Assembly (NCBI GenBank): GCA_024291935.2
Contig: CM044311.1
Span: 29,640,001 to 29,704,000 of the forward strand
Source of the DNA: Okapia johnstoni
Lineage: Eukaryota; Chordata; Mammalia; Artiodactyla; Giraffidae
Length of the DNA stretch: 64,000 bases
Reading direction: 5' to 3'
The position numbers and the translations under genes were made by a program. Under the pieces are notes generated by a model. It saw only the letters and a list, made by a program, of their open reading frames with translations. It was not told where the DNA came from and made no database searches. Shown here piece by piece: positions 46,075 to 56,087 of the stretch (the stretch's first letter is position 1; every line of letters starts with the position of its first letter).

Positions 46075-46200
46075 TTACTTTTTGTTTTTTTTTTTTGGCT
46101 GCTCTGTATGTAGGATCTTAGTTCTCTGACCAAAGATGGAAACTGTGACCTCTGCCATGGAAGCGCAGAGTCTTAACCAGTGGATGCCATGGAAGTCCCA
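46075..46200 (-). mobile_element. CHR-type SINE, 5' half
   Basis: After a poly-T run, read on plus: GGCTGCTCTGTATGTAGGAT, CTTAGTTCTCTGACCAAAGA, GTGACCTCTGCCATGGAAGC, GCAGAGTCTTAACCAGTGGA and CCATGGAAGTCCCA. This is a short CHR tRNA-Glu SINE in reverse. Confidence 0.8.
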
Positions 46201-46496
46201 TGGAATGCTCTTTGAAATAAGTACCATAGAAAATAATATGGCTCAGTCACCTTAGCAATTTTGTCATATTTTTTTCCCCAAAAGGGACAATTGCCTTACA
46301 GAGCTTTTGTGTTTACACTGAAAGCATCATTCAAAGGATATTTTAAATTGGAAATATGATTGTTATCATTATTTGCATGATAGCTGTTTGAAATCAAATG
46401 CTTCTTAAAACAATTTAGAACAGCTCACTCAAAATTAATAAGACATAGTTTTGATAGCCTACTAGATATCAAGTGGTATAATGAGCAGTAGCTGTG
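46201..46496. other. Unassigned A+T-rich DNA
   Basis: No gene or repeat was recognised. Confidence 0.5.
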
Positions 46497-46710
46497 GGCT
46501 TCCCCGGTGGCTCAGCAGTAAAGAATCCATCTGTAATGCTGGAGATGTGGAGGAGATGTGGGTTCAGTCCCTGGGTAGGGAAGATCCTCTGGAGAAGGAA
46601 ATGGCAGCCCACTCCAGTATTCTTGCCTGGAAAGTTCCTTGGGCAGAGGAGTCTGGAAGGCTACAATCTACAATGTCACAAAGAGTCAGACACAACTGAA
46701 CACGCACACA
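46497..46710 (+). mobile_element. Bov-tA SINE
   Basis: The head TTCCCCGGTGGCTCAGCAGT is followed by a small tandem (GGAGATGTGGAGGAGATGTG) and B box GGTTCAGTCCCTGGGTAGG. The body reaches AGAGTCAGACACAACTGAAC and then a short CA-rich run. Confidence 0.92.
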
Positions 46711-46804
46711 CAGGAATGCAACACTAAACAGCATAGAAGTGGTCATCAGATTCATGGAGTCTTCAGTTTAGTCAATAGTTTATCACACTACCTGCTGACC
46801 TCCA

Positions 46805-47510
46805 AAGAATTACAGTGTAAAAGGCCCCAAACTGAAATCATCATCTTTCCCAACCCCTACTGCATTCCCACTCCTTCCTCGCTGTTCTGTATTTTAATAA
46901 ATGGCATCATCATCTGTTGAGCTACTCTAGTCAGAAATCACCTTGACTTTCCATCCTCATCAACTCCCACTGTCAGTCAATCATTAAGTCTCATTAACTC
47001 TAATTCCCAAGTATCTTTCAATTTTTGATCTGTCCTTCAATCATTGCTGCCTCCGTACTAGTACATCTTTATCCTCTCATTGGAATACTTCTGTAATCTG
47101 TTGCCTTGCTCCCTTTCCCTCCTTCCCGTTGGGTTTTTAATTCTAATCATGCTTATATTCTGGTATTATTGTGTGTGTGTGTGTGCTTGCACCTGCATAT
47201 GCATGTGTGCATATGGGAGAGCACAGCAAATATGTAGTTATTCTGATTTTCAGTTGAAATCTCACTTTCTCAAAGATGTAATACCTACACTTCACATTGA
47301 CTTAGTTATTCTTATATCATACTCATGTGTTACCTCAAATGTATTTTTTTTGGTAACATGATTATACTTATCATAAGTCATTAAATACAAGTCTTTGTCA
47401 GTTATAAACACATTGAGGACAGGGGTCAGGTCCATCCTCGTCCACAACATAAGACCTGTACCTGACTTAGCTAGAGATGTATAGAAGTATCTGCAAGATA
47501 TTTATTTATT
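46805..47510 (+). mobile_element. L2 LINE fragment 1 of 3
   Basis: TTAATAAATGGCATCATCAT, CTTGACTTTCCATCCTCATC, CAATCATTAAGTCTCATTAA, ATCATTGCTGCCTCCGTACT, CAGTTGAAATCTCACTTTCT and AACACATTGAGGACAGGGGT follow the L2 order from the end of the coding region to the 3' UTR. A (TG)n stretch lies at 47168-47183. Confidence 0.7.
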
Positions 47511-47519
47511 CCTTGGCAT

Positions 47520-47825
47520 TGCCTTTGTTGCTTCTGCAGGGTGGAATGTCCATATCACTCTTTTCTATATGTACCTCCACCCCCAAATTATTCATTCTTC
47601 AAAATTTAGATCAAGTGTACTTTCTGAGTGAATTATCCCATTATTGCCAATGCCCCTAAGAATTAACCACCCCACAGAATACTTTTTCCTCTCTTTAGCA
47701 TCCGTAATAATATCTATCTGCCTCCAACACACACACACACACACAATGGTATCTGCTTTAAAATAGTTCCTTGCAGAGTACCTTGTGTAAAAGGAACTTT
47801 CAATAAGAACTTGTTGAACCAAAAT
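47520..47825 (+). mobile_element. L2 LINE fragment 2 of 3
   Basis: This piece repeats the 3' part of L2: GGTGGAATGTCCATATCACT, CTTCAAAATTTAGATCAAGT, TTGCAGAGTACCTTGTGTAA and CAATAAGAACTTGTTGAACC at the usual 3' end. A (CA)10 tract at about 47727-47747 interrupts it. Confidence 0.65.
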
Positions 47826-47944
47826 CAGTTTTGCTGATTCTGACTTTGTCCTGTTATGTAGAAAGATCTTTCTTTGTGCTCCAGTCACACGTATCCTACT
47901 GCCTAATTTGATGTCACCAACCAAAGAACATAACACTTAAAATA

Positions 47945-48770
47945 TCCAAGAAGATTCTTTATTCACCCCAAATCTGTGCCTCCTGAATCCTTTCCCTCTA
48001 ATCAAATGGTACCACCACCCACTTTCTCAGGCAGAAACTTTGACCACACCTTTGGACCCTCACTTTCTCTCACTGTCCCTCCTCCTATCAAATCTAAAAG
48101 CAGAAGCTGTTAGTCCTTTCTCCAACTGTAGAATTTAATATTTTCTCTATGTCAAGTCCAGCTGTTTTATTTAGGCCACCATCATGTCTTCCCTGCCTCT
48201 GCACAACAGTTCCCTAAATGGTCCTCCTGAGTTTGCTTTCACTCTTCACCAATCCACTCACTGAATAGAGGAAATAAAATATTTTTAAAATATAAATGAG
48301 ATCACACAACTCAACTGCTTCAAAACTTTCAGTGGTTTGCTATATCACAGAGAAGAAAAATGTCTTACCTCAGTACAAGACCCTGAATTCTATCATACCT
48401 GGTAACATGTGAACCTCTTCTTTAGCCACCCCCACCATCCTATCCGTCTACCTCACTTCATTTCCTTCAGCTCCTGGCAGAGGTCGACCTTTACCTGTCA
48501 TTGCTCCTGACACTCCTGCCTGAAATACACCTTCTCTACTTTCCACATGACCAGCAACTTGACTTCCTTTAGGGCTCTACTGAAATGTCAGCTTTCCTGA
48601 ATTGCTCTGACAGTGCTACCTGAAATAGCATACCTTGTTCTTTTTAATATATAATATTTTATTTCCCTTATAGCCATTATTACAGTTTGTAATCTTTTTT
48701 TTCCTTTACCACTTATTTGTTTGTGGCTTGGATTTACTCATGAAATGTCAGGTTCTTGGGTGCAGGGGTG
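47945..48770 (+). mobile_element. L2 LINE fragment 3 of 3
   Basis: CAAATGGTACCACCACCCAC, GGACCCTCACTTTCTCTCAC, AGGCCACCATCATGTCTTCC, TATAAATGAGATCACACAAC, TTCTACCTGTCATTGCTCC-type text, GGGCTCTACTGAAATGTCAG and TTACTCATGAAATGTCAGGT follow L2 through its 3' UTR. It overlaps the family positions of the preceding fragments, so it is a separate insertion or duplication. Confidence 0.7.
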
Positions 48771-48778
48771 TGTGTTTG

Positions 48779-48987
48779 AGCTTAATCGCTTCAGTCGTGT
48801 CCAACTCTGTGCAACCCTATGGACTGTAGCCCGCCAGGCTTCTCTGTTTATGGGGTTCTCTAGGCAAGAATACTGGAGTGGGTTGCCATGCCTTCCTTCA
48901 AGAGATCTTCCAACCCAGGGATCCAACTCTGGGTCTCTTAGTCTCCTATATTTGCAGGCAGCTTCTTTACCACTGGTGCCACTGGGC
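48779..48987 (-). mobile_element. Bov-tA SINE
   Basis: Read on plus: TCGCTTCAGTCGTGTCCAAC, AGGCAAGAATACTGGAGTGG, AGGGATCCAACTCTGGGTCT (reversed B box, altered) and TTCTTTACCACTGGTGCCAC. Confidence 0.92.
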
Positions 48988-49114
48988 TGTTATTATATGT
49001 ACTATAGTACATATATGAGGATTTTATACTGAATAAATTAAGACATTTGAAATAATTAAGGACATCATATACAACACAAGTAAAAAGATTTTTAATAAGA
49101 AGATAAACCTAGCT

Positions 49115-49215
49115 CTGAAGACTGATTTAGGAGCTTAATAACCATGTGGTCTGGACAAATCATGTAAGCATATGGAGCTATACTGGTAGTTTTCTTTCCT
49201 GTAGAACCAACATGT
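49115..49215 (+). mobile_element. Possible MIR relic
   Basis: CATGTGGTCTGGACAAATCA, TGTAAGCATATGGAGCTATA and GTTTTCTTTCCTGTAGAACC resemble the MIR core in plus orientation (GTGTGACCTTGGGCAAGTCA ... TTTCCTCATCTGTAAAA). Confidence 0.45.
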
Positions 49216-49344
49216 AGATTTCTTGTGACTTTTGAGATAGTATATATGAAGTATATATAGAAATTTTTCTATGCTTGCAGCAGGAGTTAAATATGGACAA
49301 CGTTTTATTTAGTCTTCAGTAGTAAATAAGTAGTTGTAGTAATA

Positions 49345-49554
49345 ATATATGTGCGTGCTCAGTCACTCAATTGTGTCTGACACTTGGTGACCCCATGGAC
49401 TGTAGCCTGCCAGGCTCCTCTGTCCATGGGCTTTCCCAGGCAGAAATACTGGAGTGGGTTGCCATTCTTTCTCCAGGGGATCTTCCTCACTCAGGGACTG
49501 AACCAATGTCTCCTTCATTGGCAGGTCTTTACTACTTGAGCCACCTGGGAAACC
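49345..49554 (-). mobile_element. Bov-tA SINE with perfect target duplication
   Basis: Read on plus: CACTCAATTGTGTCTGACAC, AGAAATACTGGAGTGGGTTG, GGACTGAACCAATGTCTCC and TTGAGCCACCTGGGAAACC. TTGTAGTAATA flanks it exactly (49334-49344 and 49555-49565). Confidence 0.95.
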
Positions 49555-49766
49555 TTGTAGTAATAGAAATACTATGTATATAGATATTATCTTACAATGA
49601 GAAATATGAATATTAAGCCAACAAGGCTACGAAAATCAAGAAAAAGAATTATAGGTTCTGTTTGTAAAAAAGAAAATACATTTCAGATTTTTAAATCTTA
49701 GATTATTTTTTAAAATCTTGTTTAGGTTATAATTGTATAATTATATGCTTCAGTTCAGTTGCTCAG

Positions 49767-50084
49767 TCATGTCCGACTCTTCGTGACCCCATGGACTGCA
49801 GCACGCCAGGCCTCCCTGTCCATCACCAACTCCCGGAACTTACTAAAACTCATGTCCATCCAGTCAGTGATGCCATCCAACAATCTCAACTTCTGTCGTC
49901 CCCTTCTCTTTCTACCTTCAATCTTTCCCAGCATCAGGGTCTTTTCAAATGAGTCAGTTCTTCCCATTAGGTGGCCAAAGTATTGGAGTTTCAGCTTCAG
50001 AATCAATCCTTCCAATGTATATTCAGGACTGATTTCCTTTAGGGTGGAGTTGTTGGATCTCCTTGCAGTCCAAGGGACTCTCAA
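49767..50084 (-). pseudogene. BovB C-terminal region relic
   Basis: A 105-residue open stretch begins with [20 protein letters not shown] and ends with [13 protein letters not shown], the conserved tail of the BovB protein. It is out of frame with the RT core upstream in the same element, so a frameshift separates them. Confidence 0.9.
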
Positions 50085-50373
50085 GAGTCTTCTCCAACAC
50101 CACAGTTCAAAAGCATCAATTCTTCAGTGCTCAGCTTTCTTTATAGTCCAACTCACACATCCATACATTACTACTGAAAAAACCATAGCTTTAACAAGAC
50201 AGACCTTTGTTGGCAAAGTAATGTCTCTGCTTTTTAATATGCTATCTGGATTGGTCATAGCTTTTCTTGCAAGGAGCAAGAGTAATTTCATGGCTGCAGT
50301 CACCATCTGCTGTGATTTTGGAGCCCCCCAAAATGGGATCTCTCACTGATTCTATTGTATCTCCATTTATTTA

Positions 50374-50847
50374 TCATAAAGTGATGGGACCAGAGGCCAT
50401 GATGTTAGTTTTCTGAATGTTGAGCTTTAAGCCAACTTTTTCACTCTCCTCTTTCACTTTCATCAAGAGGCTCTTTAGTTCTTCTTCACTTTCTGCCATA
50501 AGGGTGGTGTCATCTGCATATCTGAGGTTATTGGTATTTCTCCTGGTAATCTTGATTCCAGCTTGTGCTTCATCCAGCCTGATATTTCTCTTGATGTACT
50601 CTGCATATAAGTTAAATAAGCAGGTTGACCATATACAGCCTTGACGTACTCCTTTCCTGATTTGGAACCAGTCTGTTGTTCCATGTCCAGTTCCAACTGT
50701 TGCTTCTTGACCTGCATACAGATTTCTCAGGAGGAAGGTAGGGTGGTCTGGTATTCCCCTCTCTTGAAGAATTTCCCACAGTTTATTGTGATCCACACAG
50801 TCAAAGGCTTTGGAGTAGTCAATAAAGCAGAAGTAGATGTTTTGCAA
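50374..50847 (-). pseudogene. BovB reverse-transcriptase core, 157 residues open
   Basis: The frame keeps motif A (FIDYSKAFD, catalytic aspartate at residue 10), motif B (GVRQGC at 66-71) and motif C (YADD at 110-113, at 50509-50520) without a stop. It lacks the endonuclease, the N-terminal RT fingers and the tail, and its first methionine is only the first ATG after the truncation. It cannot retrotranspose. RNA-templated DNA synthesis was the ancestral role. Confidence 0.95.
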
Positions 50848-51011
50848 GAACTCTCTTGCTTTTTCGAAGATCCAATGGATGTTGGCAATTTGATCTCTGG
50901 TATTTGGTATTTGCTTTTAAGAATAATGAAAATAAAGAGCGTTCAGATACATTGACTCAGTAGATTCTGCCATGATTTCTAATAAAATGACTTTTGCTAT
51001 GATGGGAAATT

Positions 51012-51226
51012 AAGGAGCTCCAGTGGCTCAGTGGTAAAGAAACTACCTGCCAATGAAGGAGATGCAAATTTGATCCCTGGGTCAAGTAGATCCCGTGGAG
51101 GAGGAAATGGCAACCTGCTCCAGTATTCTTGCCTGGATAATCCCATGGATAGAGGAGCCTGGAAAGCTACAGTCTACATGGTAGCAAAGAGTTGGACCTG
51201 ACTGAGCCATTAGAGCATGCGTGCAG
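51012..51226 (+). mobile_element. Bov-tA SINE
   Basis: The head CTCCAGTGGCTCAGTGGTAA and B box AATTTGATCCCTGGGTC are followed by GATCCCGTGGAGGAGGAAAT and AAGAGTTGGACCTGACTGAG. A 13-base duplication (50999-51011 and 51227-51239, 12 of 13) brackets it. Confidence 0.95.
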
Positions 51227-51239
51227 ATGATGGGAGATT

Positions 51240-52560
51240 TGAGCTCTGTAACTCTCTACCAATTTCCAGTTGTTTAAAATGCACCCCAAGCATCTCTGAA
51301 ATATGGTAGGTAGTAAGCATTTCTGAAGATGTGTACCACAGTGTGTGTTAGTTACATTTTGGATATTTCTTGTGCTTCAAGTAAAATATTTTGACTACTT
51401 TCCTTTCAAATAATCACTTCAGTCCCACTGCACTATTTAGAAAATGTTGAAAACTTTCATTGTCTCTTTCATAGTCATTTCCTCATTTTCTAGCTAGCTT
51501 TTAACCTCCATGCCATTTTGACATGGAGATTAAAAATTTCCTGCACCTATCATAAGATATGTGACCTTTTATGTCCAAAAAGAAAAGGATATAGAAAATG
51601 ATGATATCATCTGTGGGGAGAGTCTGTTCCACTCCAGAAAATATCTCTGTGTGCCTCATTTTTATTATGTAGCTTTGTTCCCAGACCATTTTTCCCCTGT
51701 GTATTTATGTCACAGAGATATTTGATTCAGTTTCATGTATTTGTATGTCTCTTTTATTTCTAACAGGAAACATTAATAAGAAGGAAAGATTAGGAGTGAG
51801 ATTTTTAGTTTGGTATATGAGAAGTAGGACATGTATGGCATGCTTAGTTTGAAATGAAGAAGGTCAGGTGCATTAGATGGTTAGATAATTGAGTGATAGC
51901 AGCCTAAACTTTGAATTAATATATCTTCAAGGGAAAAAAGAGCAATAGCATTTTCTGTAACCTGTCTGCAGCTCATAGCCAGTTGATATTGGCTTTTTCC
52001 GGTCAATTTGTTTGTGAAATTATTTGTTTATGTAGCCAATTACAAATCTGTCTCTTATGCTTTGCAATAACTTTTCTGAATGCATCTGATCTTTAATGCA
52101 TGATCCAGAAAATTGAAACATGTTTTTCTCCATATTTCTTTCTCAAATAGCAGAAGACAGCTATTGGCTTCATTCAGTGATTATGTTCAACTGCAGTTTT
52201 CTGGATCTGGCGTGTGATAGGCAAAAGCAGCATGAAAATAGGCTCTATTCAGGATTAGGTTTTGTTATCCTATTTGGTGGTTAAAACTTCTAGGCCCCTG
52301 CAAAAATATTGATTAACCCCTGTGTCCTTCCAGTAAGCCTTCTAAATGCCCTGCAAGCTGACGGTTCCATATGGACTATGCTGTGCTCTGTAAGACTTCT
52401 CACGTCAGCACTGCTTATCACTCTGTGACCAACCCATGCCGTGTGAATGACTATAGTATACCTGAAGTGAGCGACCATAAGTTAGAGATTTAAAGTTAGT
52501 ATCTTTGCTTGGATTGGCTGCAATTCTTTTTGGAAATAAGGCACATATCCCCAAATTAGT
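51240..52560. other. Repeat-poor complex block
   Basis: No gene or named repeat was seen. The region 51950-52500 has unusually complex, non-repetitive sequence (TGATATTGGCTTTTTCCGGT, AGCCAATTACAAATCTGTC, AATATTGATTAACCCCTGTG, CTTCTCACGTCAGCACTGCT). It may be conserved non-coding DNA. Confidence 0.5.
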
Positions 52561-52564
52561 TCAG

Positions 52565-52785
52565 TTATTTTTTCAGCTTTTTATTTTATGTTGGAATATA
52601 TTTGGTTAACAATATTGTGTTAGTTTCAGGCGTACAACAAACTGATTCAGTTATGCATACATATATATGTGTCTGTTCTTTTTCAAATTCTTTTCCCAAT
52701 TAGGTTGTTATATAATATTGAACAGAGTTACCGGTGCTATACAATAGGTTCTTGTTGGTTATACATTTTAAATATAGCCATTAGG
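52565..52785 (-). mobile_element. Older L1 3' end
   Basis: Read on plus: TATTTTATGTTGGAATATAT, ACAATATTGTGTTAGTTTCA, GTACAACAAACTGATTCAGT, TCTTTTCCCAATTAGGTTGT, GGTGCTATACAATAGGTTCT and TTGTTGGTTATACATTTTAA. This is the reverse of an L1 3' UTR older than the one at 45430. Confidence 0.8.
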
Positions 52786-52879
52786 GGGTTTAGAATTGAC
52801 ATAATTTCAATTTTTTAATGGTTTAAACAAAACATGGTTTTACATTTTCAATTACCACATAAAATTGGAGCCAGTTATT

Positions 52880-53070
52880 ATTTTTGGAAATATTTTTTAC
52901 CTGTTCCTGGTGTGTGTTGCTGTATAACAGATTACTTGGACACTCTGTGGCTAAACATAGGAGTCATTTTATTATCTAATAATCTGGGTCAGGAATTTGG
53001 GTGGAACTCATTTCGGTGAGTCTTCTGTTCCAAATGATGTCAGTGGCTTTGTTTGTTAATATCCAGTTGA
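52880..53070 (-). mobile_element. Old LTR-like relic, uncertain family
   Basis: Read on plus, GTTGCTGTATAACAGATTAC, CTCTGTGGCTAAACATAGGA and AATCTGGGTCAGGAATTTGG resemble the reversed end of an old mammalian repeat ('gctgtgtaacaaaccaccccaaaacttagtggct'). Confidence 0.5.
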
Positions 53071-53482
53071 CAAATGTACTGTTCAAGGGGATATAAGAGG
53101 TGTCCTTTATATACATAGTGCTTTTGCGATGATACCTGAAGCCTGAACTCAGCAAGGCATAGGCATTGTAAAGCCCATAAGTGGTATCTTCAGGGTATCA
53201 TACTCAGGCTTCCTATATGGCAGCTCAGAGATTCTCCAGTGTTGAAAGAGGTGCAGCAGAAGTTGAAGGCATCTCATAACTTAGCCTTGAAATCCTAAAA
53301 TATCACTTTTGATCTGTTCTATTGGTCAAGCAAATCATCAAGGCCAATCTAAATTTAGGAAAGAAGAATTGGACTCCAGCTCTCAGTTAGGGAGAAATGG
53401 CAAAGAACTTGTGATTATCCTTAATGTTTCACACTGCCTTATTTTGTTTTAGTCACAATATATATTGGGTGAGTTCTACCAT

Positions 53483-53700
53483 GTAGTTGTGTGTGCATGC
53501 TCCATCGTTTCTGACTCTTTGTGACCCCATGGGCTGTAGCCTGCAAGGCTCCTCTCTCCCTATAATTTTCAGGCAAGATTACTGGAATGGGTTGCCATTT
53601 ACTCCTCTAGCGGATCTTCCCAACCCAGGGATCAAACCCATGTCTCCTGTGTCTCCTGCATTGGTAGGTGGATTCTTTACCATTGAGCCACTTGGGAAGT
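53483..53700 (-). mobile_element. Bov-tA SINE with target duplication
   Basis: Read on plus: GCTCCATCGTTTCTGACTCT, CAAGATTACTGGAATGGGTT, GGGATCAAACCCATGTCTCC and TTTACCATTGAGCCACTTGG. TTCTACCAT is duplicated (53474-53482 and 53701-53709). A short tandem (GTCTCCTGTGTCTCCTGC) lies in the head. Confidence 0.93.
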
Positions 53701-53779
53701 TTCTACCATAGTGTAGAACAATTAAGGTGGCAGAATTGTAACATTGGGTCAGCTAAAAATGGACCTTCAATATCATTTC

Positions 53780-53815
53780 TCCTTCATTCATTCATTCATT
53801 TATTCATTCATTCAA
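53780..53815. repeat. (ATTC)n short tandem
   Basis: About eight imperfect ATTC units (CATTCATTCATTCATTTATT). Followed by ACAAATAATTGACACCCCAT, which may be the reversed 3' end of an L2-type repeat. Confidence 0.8.
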
Positions 53816-54274
53816 CAAATAATTGACACCCCATCACATGCAGGCATTGTTCCAGGTGATAAGGAAATGGAGTTGAATCTCGCTTTAAATTCTATCGAGG
53901 GGATGTAAAAAATTTACAGATACACTCTACTCCAAATAATCATTGGCTGATTTATGCAGTCAATATTTACAGCAGCCCAATAAAGTGGATGTTTATAAGT
54001 CATGCTTATAAGTCAAATCAGAAAAATGAAGTTCATAGAAAAATCTTACTGAAGTTGACACAGCTCGTAATTTTAAAAAAATCACGTATATTATGATGGA
54101 GATCAATCAGTTTGATTTTAGGAGCAAATAGATTATTTCCTTTTCATTACAAAATTACATTGTTTCTGGAATAATTTAGAAAACACAGTAAATCAGAAAA
54201 TGGTATTAAAAGTCACAGATCTGTATTTCTACTGCTTAGATATGTTCCGTGTTATTACTTGAGTATATGCCTGT
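53816..54274. other. Unassigned A+T-rich DNA
   Basis: No gene was recognised. A weak reversed-MIR-like stretch lies at about 53940-54095 and is not secure. Confidence 0.4.
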
Positions 54275-54600
54275 TTCTGTTCACCATTGTTATGAAACTA
54301 TCCCCCAAACTTTGTGGCTTAAAATAAAAACCATTTATTTGGCTCACTATTGTGTGGGTTGTTCATTTAAGCTGAGCTCTGCTGAGCTCTCCCTCCTGCT
54401 CTCGGTTGGTTTTACAACCTTCTGAGTCCAGCTGTGAGGTAGCTGGCTCACTTTGCTTCTGGGTATTGGCTGGCTGATGGCTGGGAAGCCACGGGTCACT
54501 CACACATGGCCTCTCCTGCTACAGCAGGTTAGCCTGAGCTGGTTAACATGCCAATCACATGATTCAAAAAGAGGGGATAGAGGTATGCGATGCCACTTGA
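54275..54600 (-). mobile_element. Old mammal-wide repeat, uncertain family
   Basis: Read on plus: ACTATCCCCCAAACTTTGTG, GCTTAAAATAAAAACCATTT, CTCACTATTGTGTGGGTTGT, GCTGGCTCACTTTGCTTCTG and GTCACTCACACATGGCCTCT. The same layout is seen in a common old mammalian repeat; its LTR status is probable but not certain. Confidence 0.55.
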
Positions 54601-54653
54601 GGCTAAGACTGGCATATTAAAACAAAGTAAGTTGCAAGACCAGCCCTGGTGAA

Positions 54654-54664
54654 GGGGGGGGGGG
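54654..54664. repeat. G11 homopolymer
   Basis: Eleven consecutive G residues. Together with the C19 tract at 22461 it is one of two long G/C homopolymers in the window. Confidence 0.95.
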
Positions 54665-54854
54665 AACATTAACTCCAACTCTTGACATGAAGAGATGTGA
54701 AGTTATATTTCAAAGGGCATGGACTCAGAAAAGGGTAAAGAATTGCAGCCACTTTTTTTTCGATTAAACTGGAACAACTCTTCCATGTTTCTACCCACCA
54801 CGCAGGCCTTTTTAAATAAATAGGAATATGAACATAGAGACATCAAAATTTCAT

Positions 54855-55003
54855 ATGTGCTCAGACCCTCACTTGTGTCTAACTCTTTGCGATCCCATGG
54901 GCTATAGTCCACCAGGCTCCTCTGTCCATGTTTTCTAACTGGTGTCTCTTTATTTCTTCATCATCAGTAGGCAGATTCTTTACTACTAGTGCCATTTGAG
55001 AAG
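54855..55003 (-). mobile_element. Bov-tA SINE with internal deletion
   Basis: Read on plus, the start (GCTCAGACCCTCACTTGTGT, CTCCTCTGTCCATG) jumps directly to the head region (GGTGTCTCTTTATTTCTTCA, GCAGATTCTTTACTACTAGT). About 70 bases of the usual middle (AAGAATACTGGAGTGGGTTG) are gone. Confidence 0.85.
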
Positions 55004-55019
55004 AATAGTTATTAATGCC

Positions 55020-55147
55020 CTACCCTCTGCTCACTCAATCATATCCAACTTTTTTGTGACCCCATGGTCTGTAGCCTGCCAGACTCCTCTGTACATGGAA
55101 TTTCCCAGGCAGGAATGCTGGAGTGCATTGTCATTTCCTTCTCTATG
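55020..55147 (-). mobile_element. Bov-A SINE, body only
   Basis: Read on plus: GCTCACTCAATCATATCCAA, GGTCTGTAGCCTGCCAGACT, GAATGCTGGAGTGCATTGTC and TTCCTTCTCTA. The tRNA-like head is absent. Confidence 0.88.
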
Positions 55148-55263
55148 AAAATACCCTAGGTGCCCCCAAAGGCCTATCCTGCAATTGTGTTTTAAAACAT
55201 GCCACCCCAGATTACAACAAGGGATGACAGACAGAAGAGAAAGGGTATCTCCCTAGTTCTGAG

Positions 55264-55463
55264 GTGAAGTGAAAGTCACTCAGTCGTATCCAACTCTTTG
55301 TGACCCAGTTGACTGTAGCCCACCATGCTTCTCTGTCCAGGCAAGAATACTCGAGTAGGTTGTCATTCCCTTCTCCAGGAAATCTTCCTGACTGAGGGAT
55401 CAAGCTCAGGTCTCCTGCATTGCAGGCAGCCTCTTTACTGTCTGAGCCATCATGGCATAGGGA
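55264..55463 (-). mobile_element. Bov-tA SINE
   Basis: Read on plus: AGTGAAAGTCACTCAGTCGT, GGCAAGAATACTCGAGTAGG, GGATCAAGCTCAGGTCTCCT and TCTGAGCCATCATGGCA. Nearly identical octamers (55256-55263 and 55464-55471, 7 of 8) may be the target duplication. Confidence 0.92.
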
Positions 55464-55632
55464 GCTCTGAGATGCCTGGCTCTATATTACAGATATACTC
55501 TCAACAATGGCTTGGTTAAAATCTAGTGCTACTATTCTTGTGTCTGACAATAATCTGGGGGAAAACTGGTTTTCTAAAGGGTTTCTGTAGATTGCTCCCT
55601 CTTTCTACAATAAATATTTCCATCCGTCTTGC

Positions 55633-56026
55633 AAAGCTAAGCACTCAAGAATTGATGCTTTCTAACTGTGGTGTTGGAGGAGACTCTAGAGAGTCCATTG
55701 AACACCAAGAAGATCCAACCAGTCCATCCTAAAGGAAATCAGTCCTGACTATTCATTGGAAAGACTGAAGCTGAAGCTGAAACTCCAATATTTTGGCCAC
55801 CTGATGTGAAGAACTGACTCATTGGAAAAGACCCTGATGCTGGGAATAATGAAGGCGGGAGGAGAAGGGGATGACAGAGGATGAGACGGTTGGATGGCAT
55901 CACTGACTCAATGGACATGAGTTGGAGTAAACTGCAGGAGTCGGTGATGGACAGGGAGGCCTGGTGTGCTGCAGTCCATGGGGTCGCAAAGAGTCAGACA
56001 TGACTGAGCAACTGAACTGAACTGAA
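55633..56026 (+). mobile_element. BovB LINE, 3'-end fragment (394 bp)
   Basis: It covers the terminal BovB region: AAGAATTGATGCTTTCTAAC, TGTTGGAGGAGACTC, AGACGGTTGGATGGCATCAC and AGCAACTGAACTGAACTGAA. Only a possible 5-base duplication (CTTGC) was seen. Confidence 0.94.
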
Positions 56027-56087
56027 CTTGCTATCTACATGGCTGCTCCTTATTTTTCTTTGTAATTGCCATATCCTTAGTGACTCA

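Larger units (their letters stand above)
49751..50907 (-). mobile_element. BovB LINE, 1.16 kb with open RT core
   Basis: It runs from the inverted tail (CAGTTCAGTTGCTCAGTCAT) to a 5' truncation in the reverse-transcriptase region near 50907. A 9-base duplication (49742-49750 and 50908-50916, 8 of 9) marks the borders. Two open stretches remain: the RT core at 50374-50847 and the C-terminal tail at 49767-50084. Confidence 0.96.

Noticed and set aside
49759..50349. 196-residue plus-strand frame
   Set aside because: It is antisense to the BovB copy at 49751-50907 and recurs in antisense at other BovB loci.
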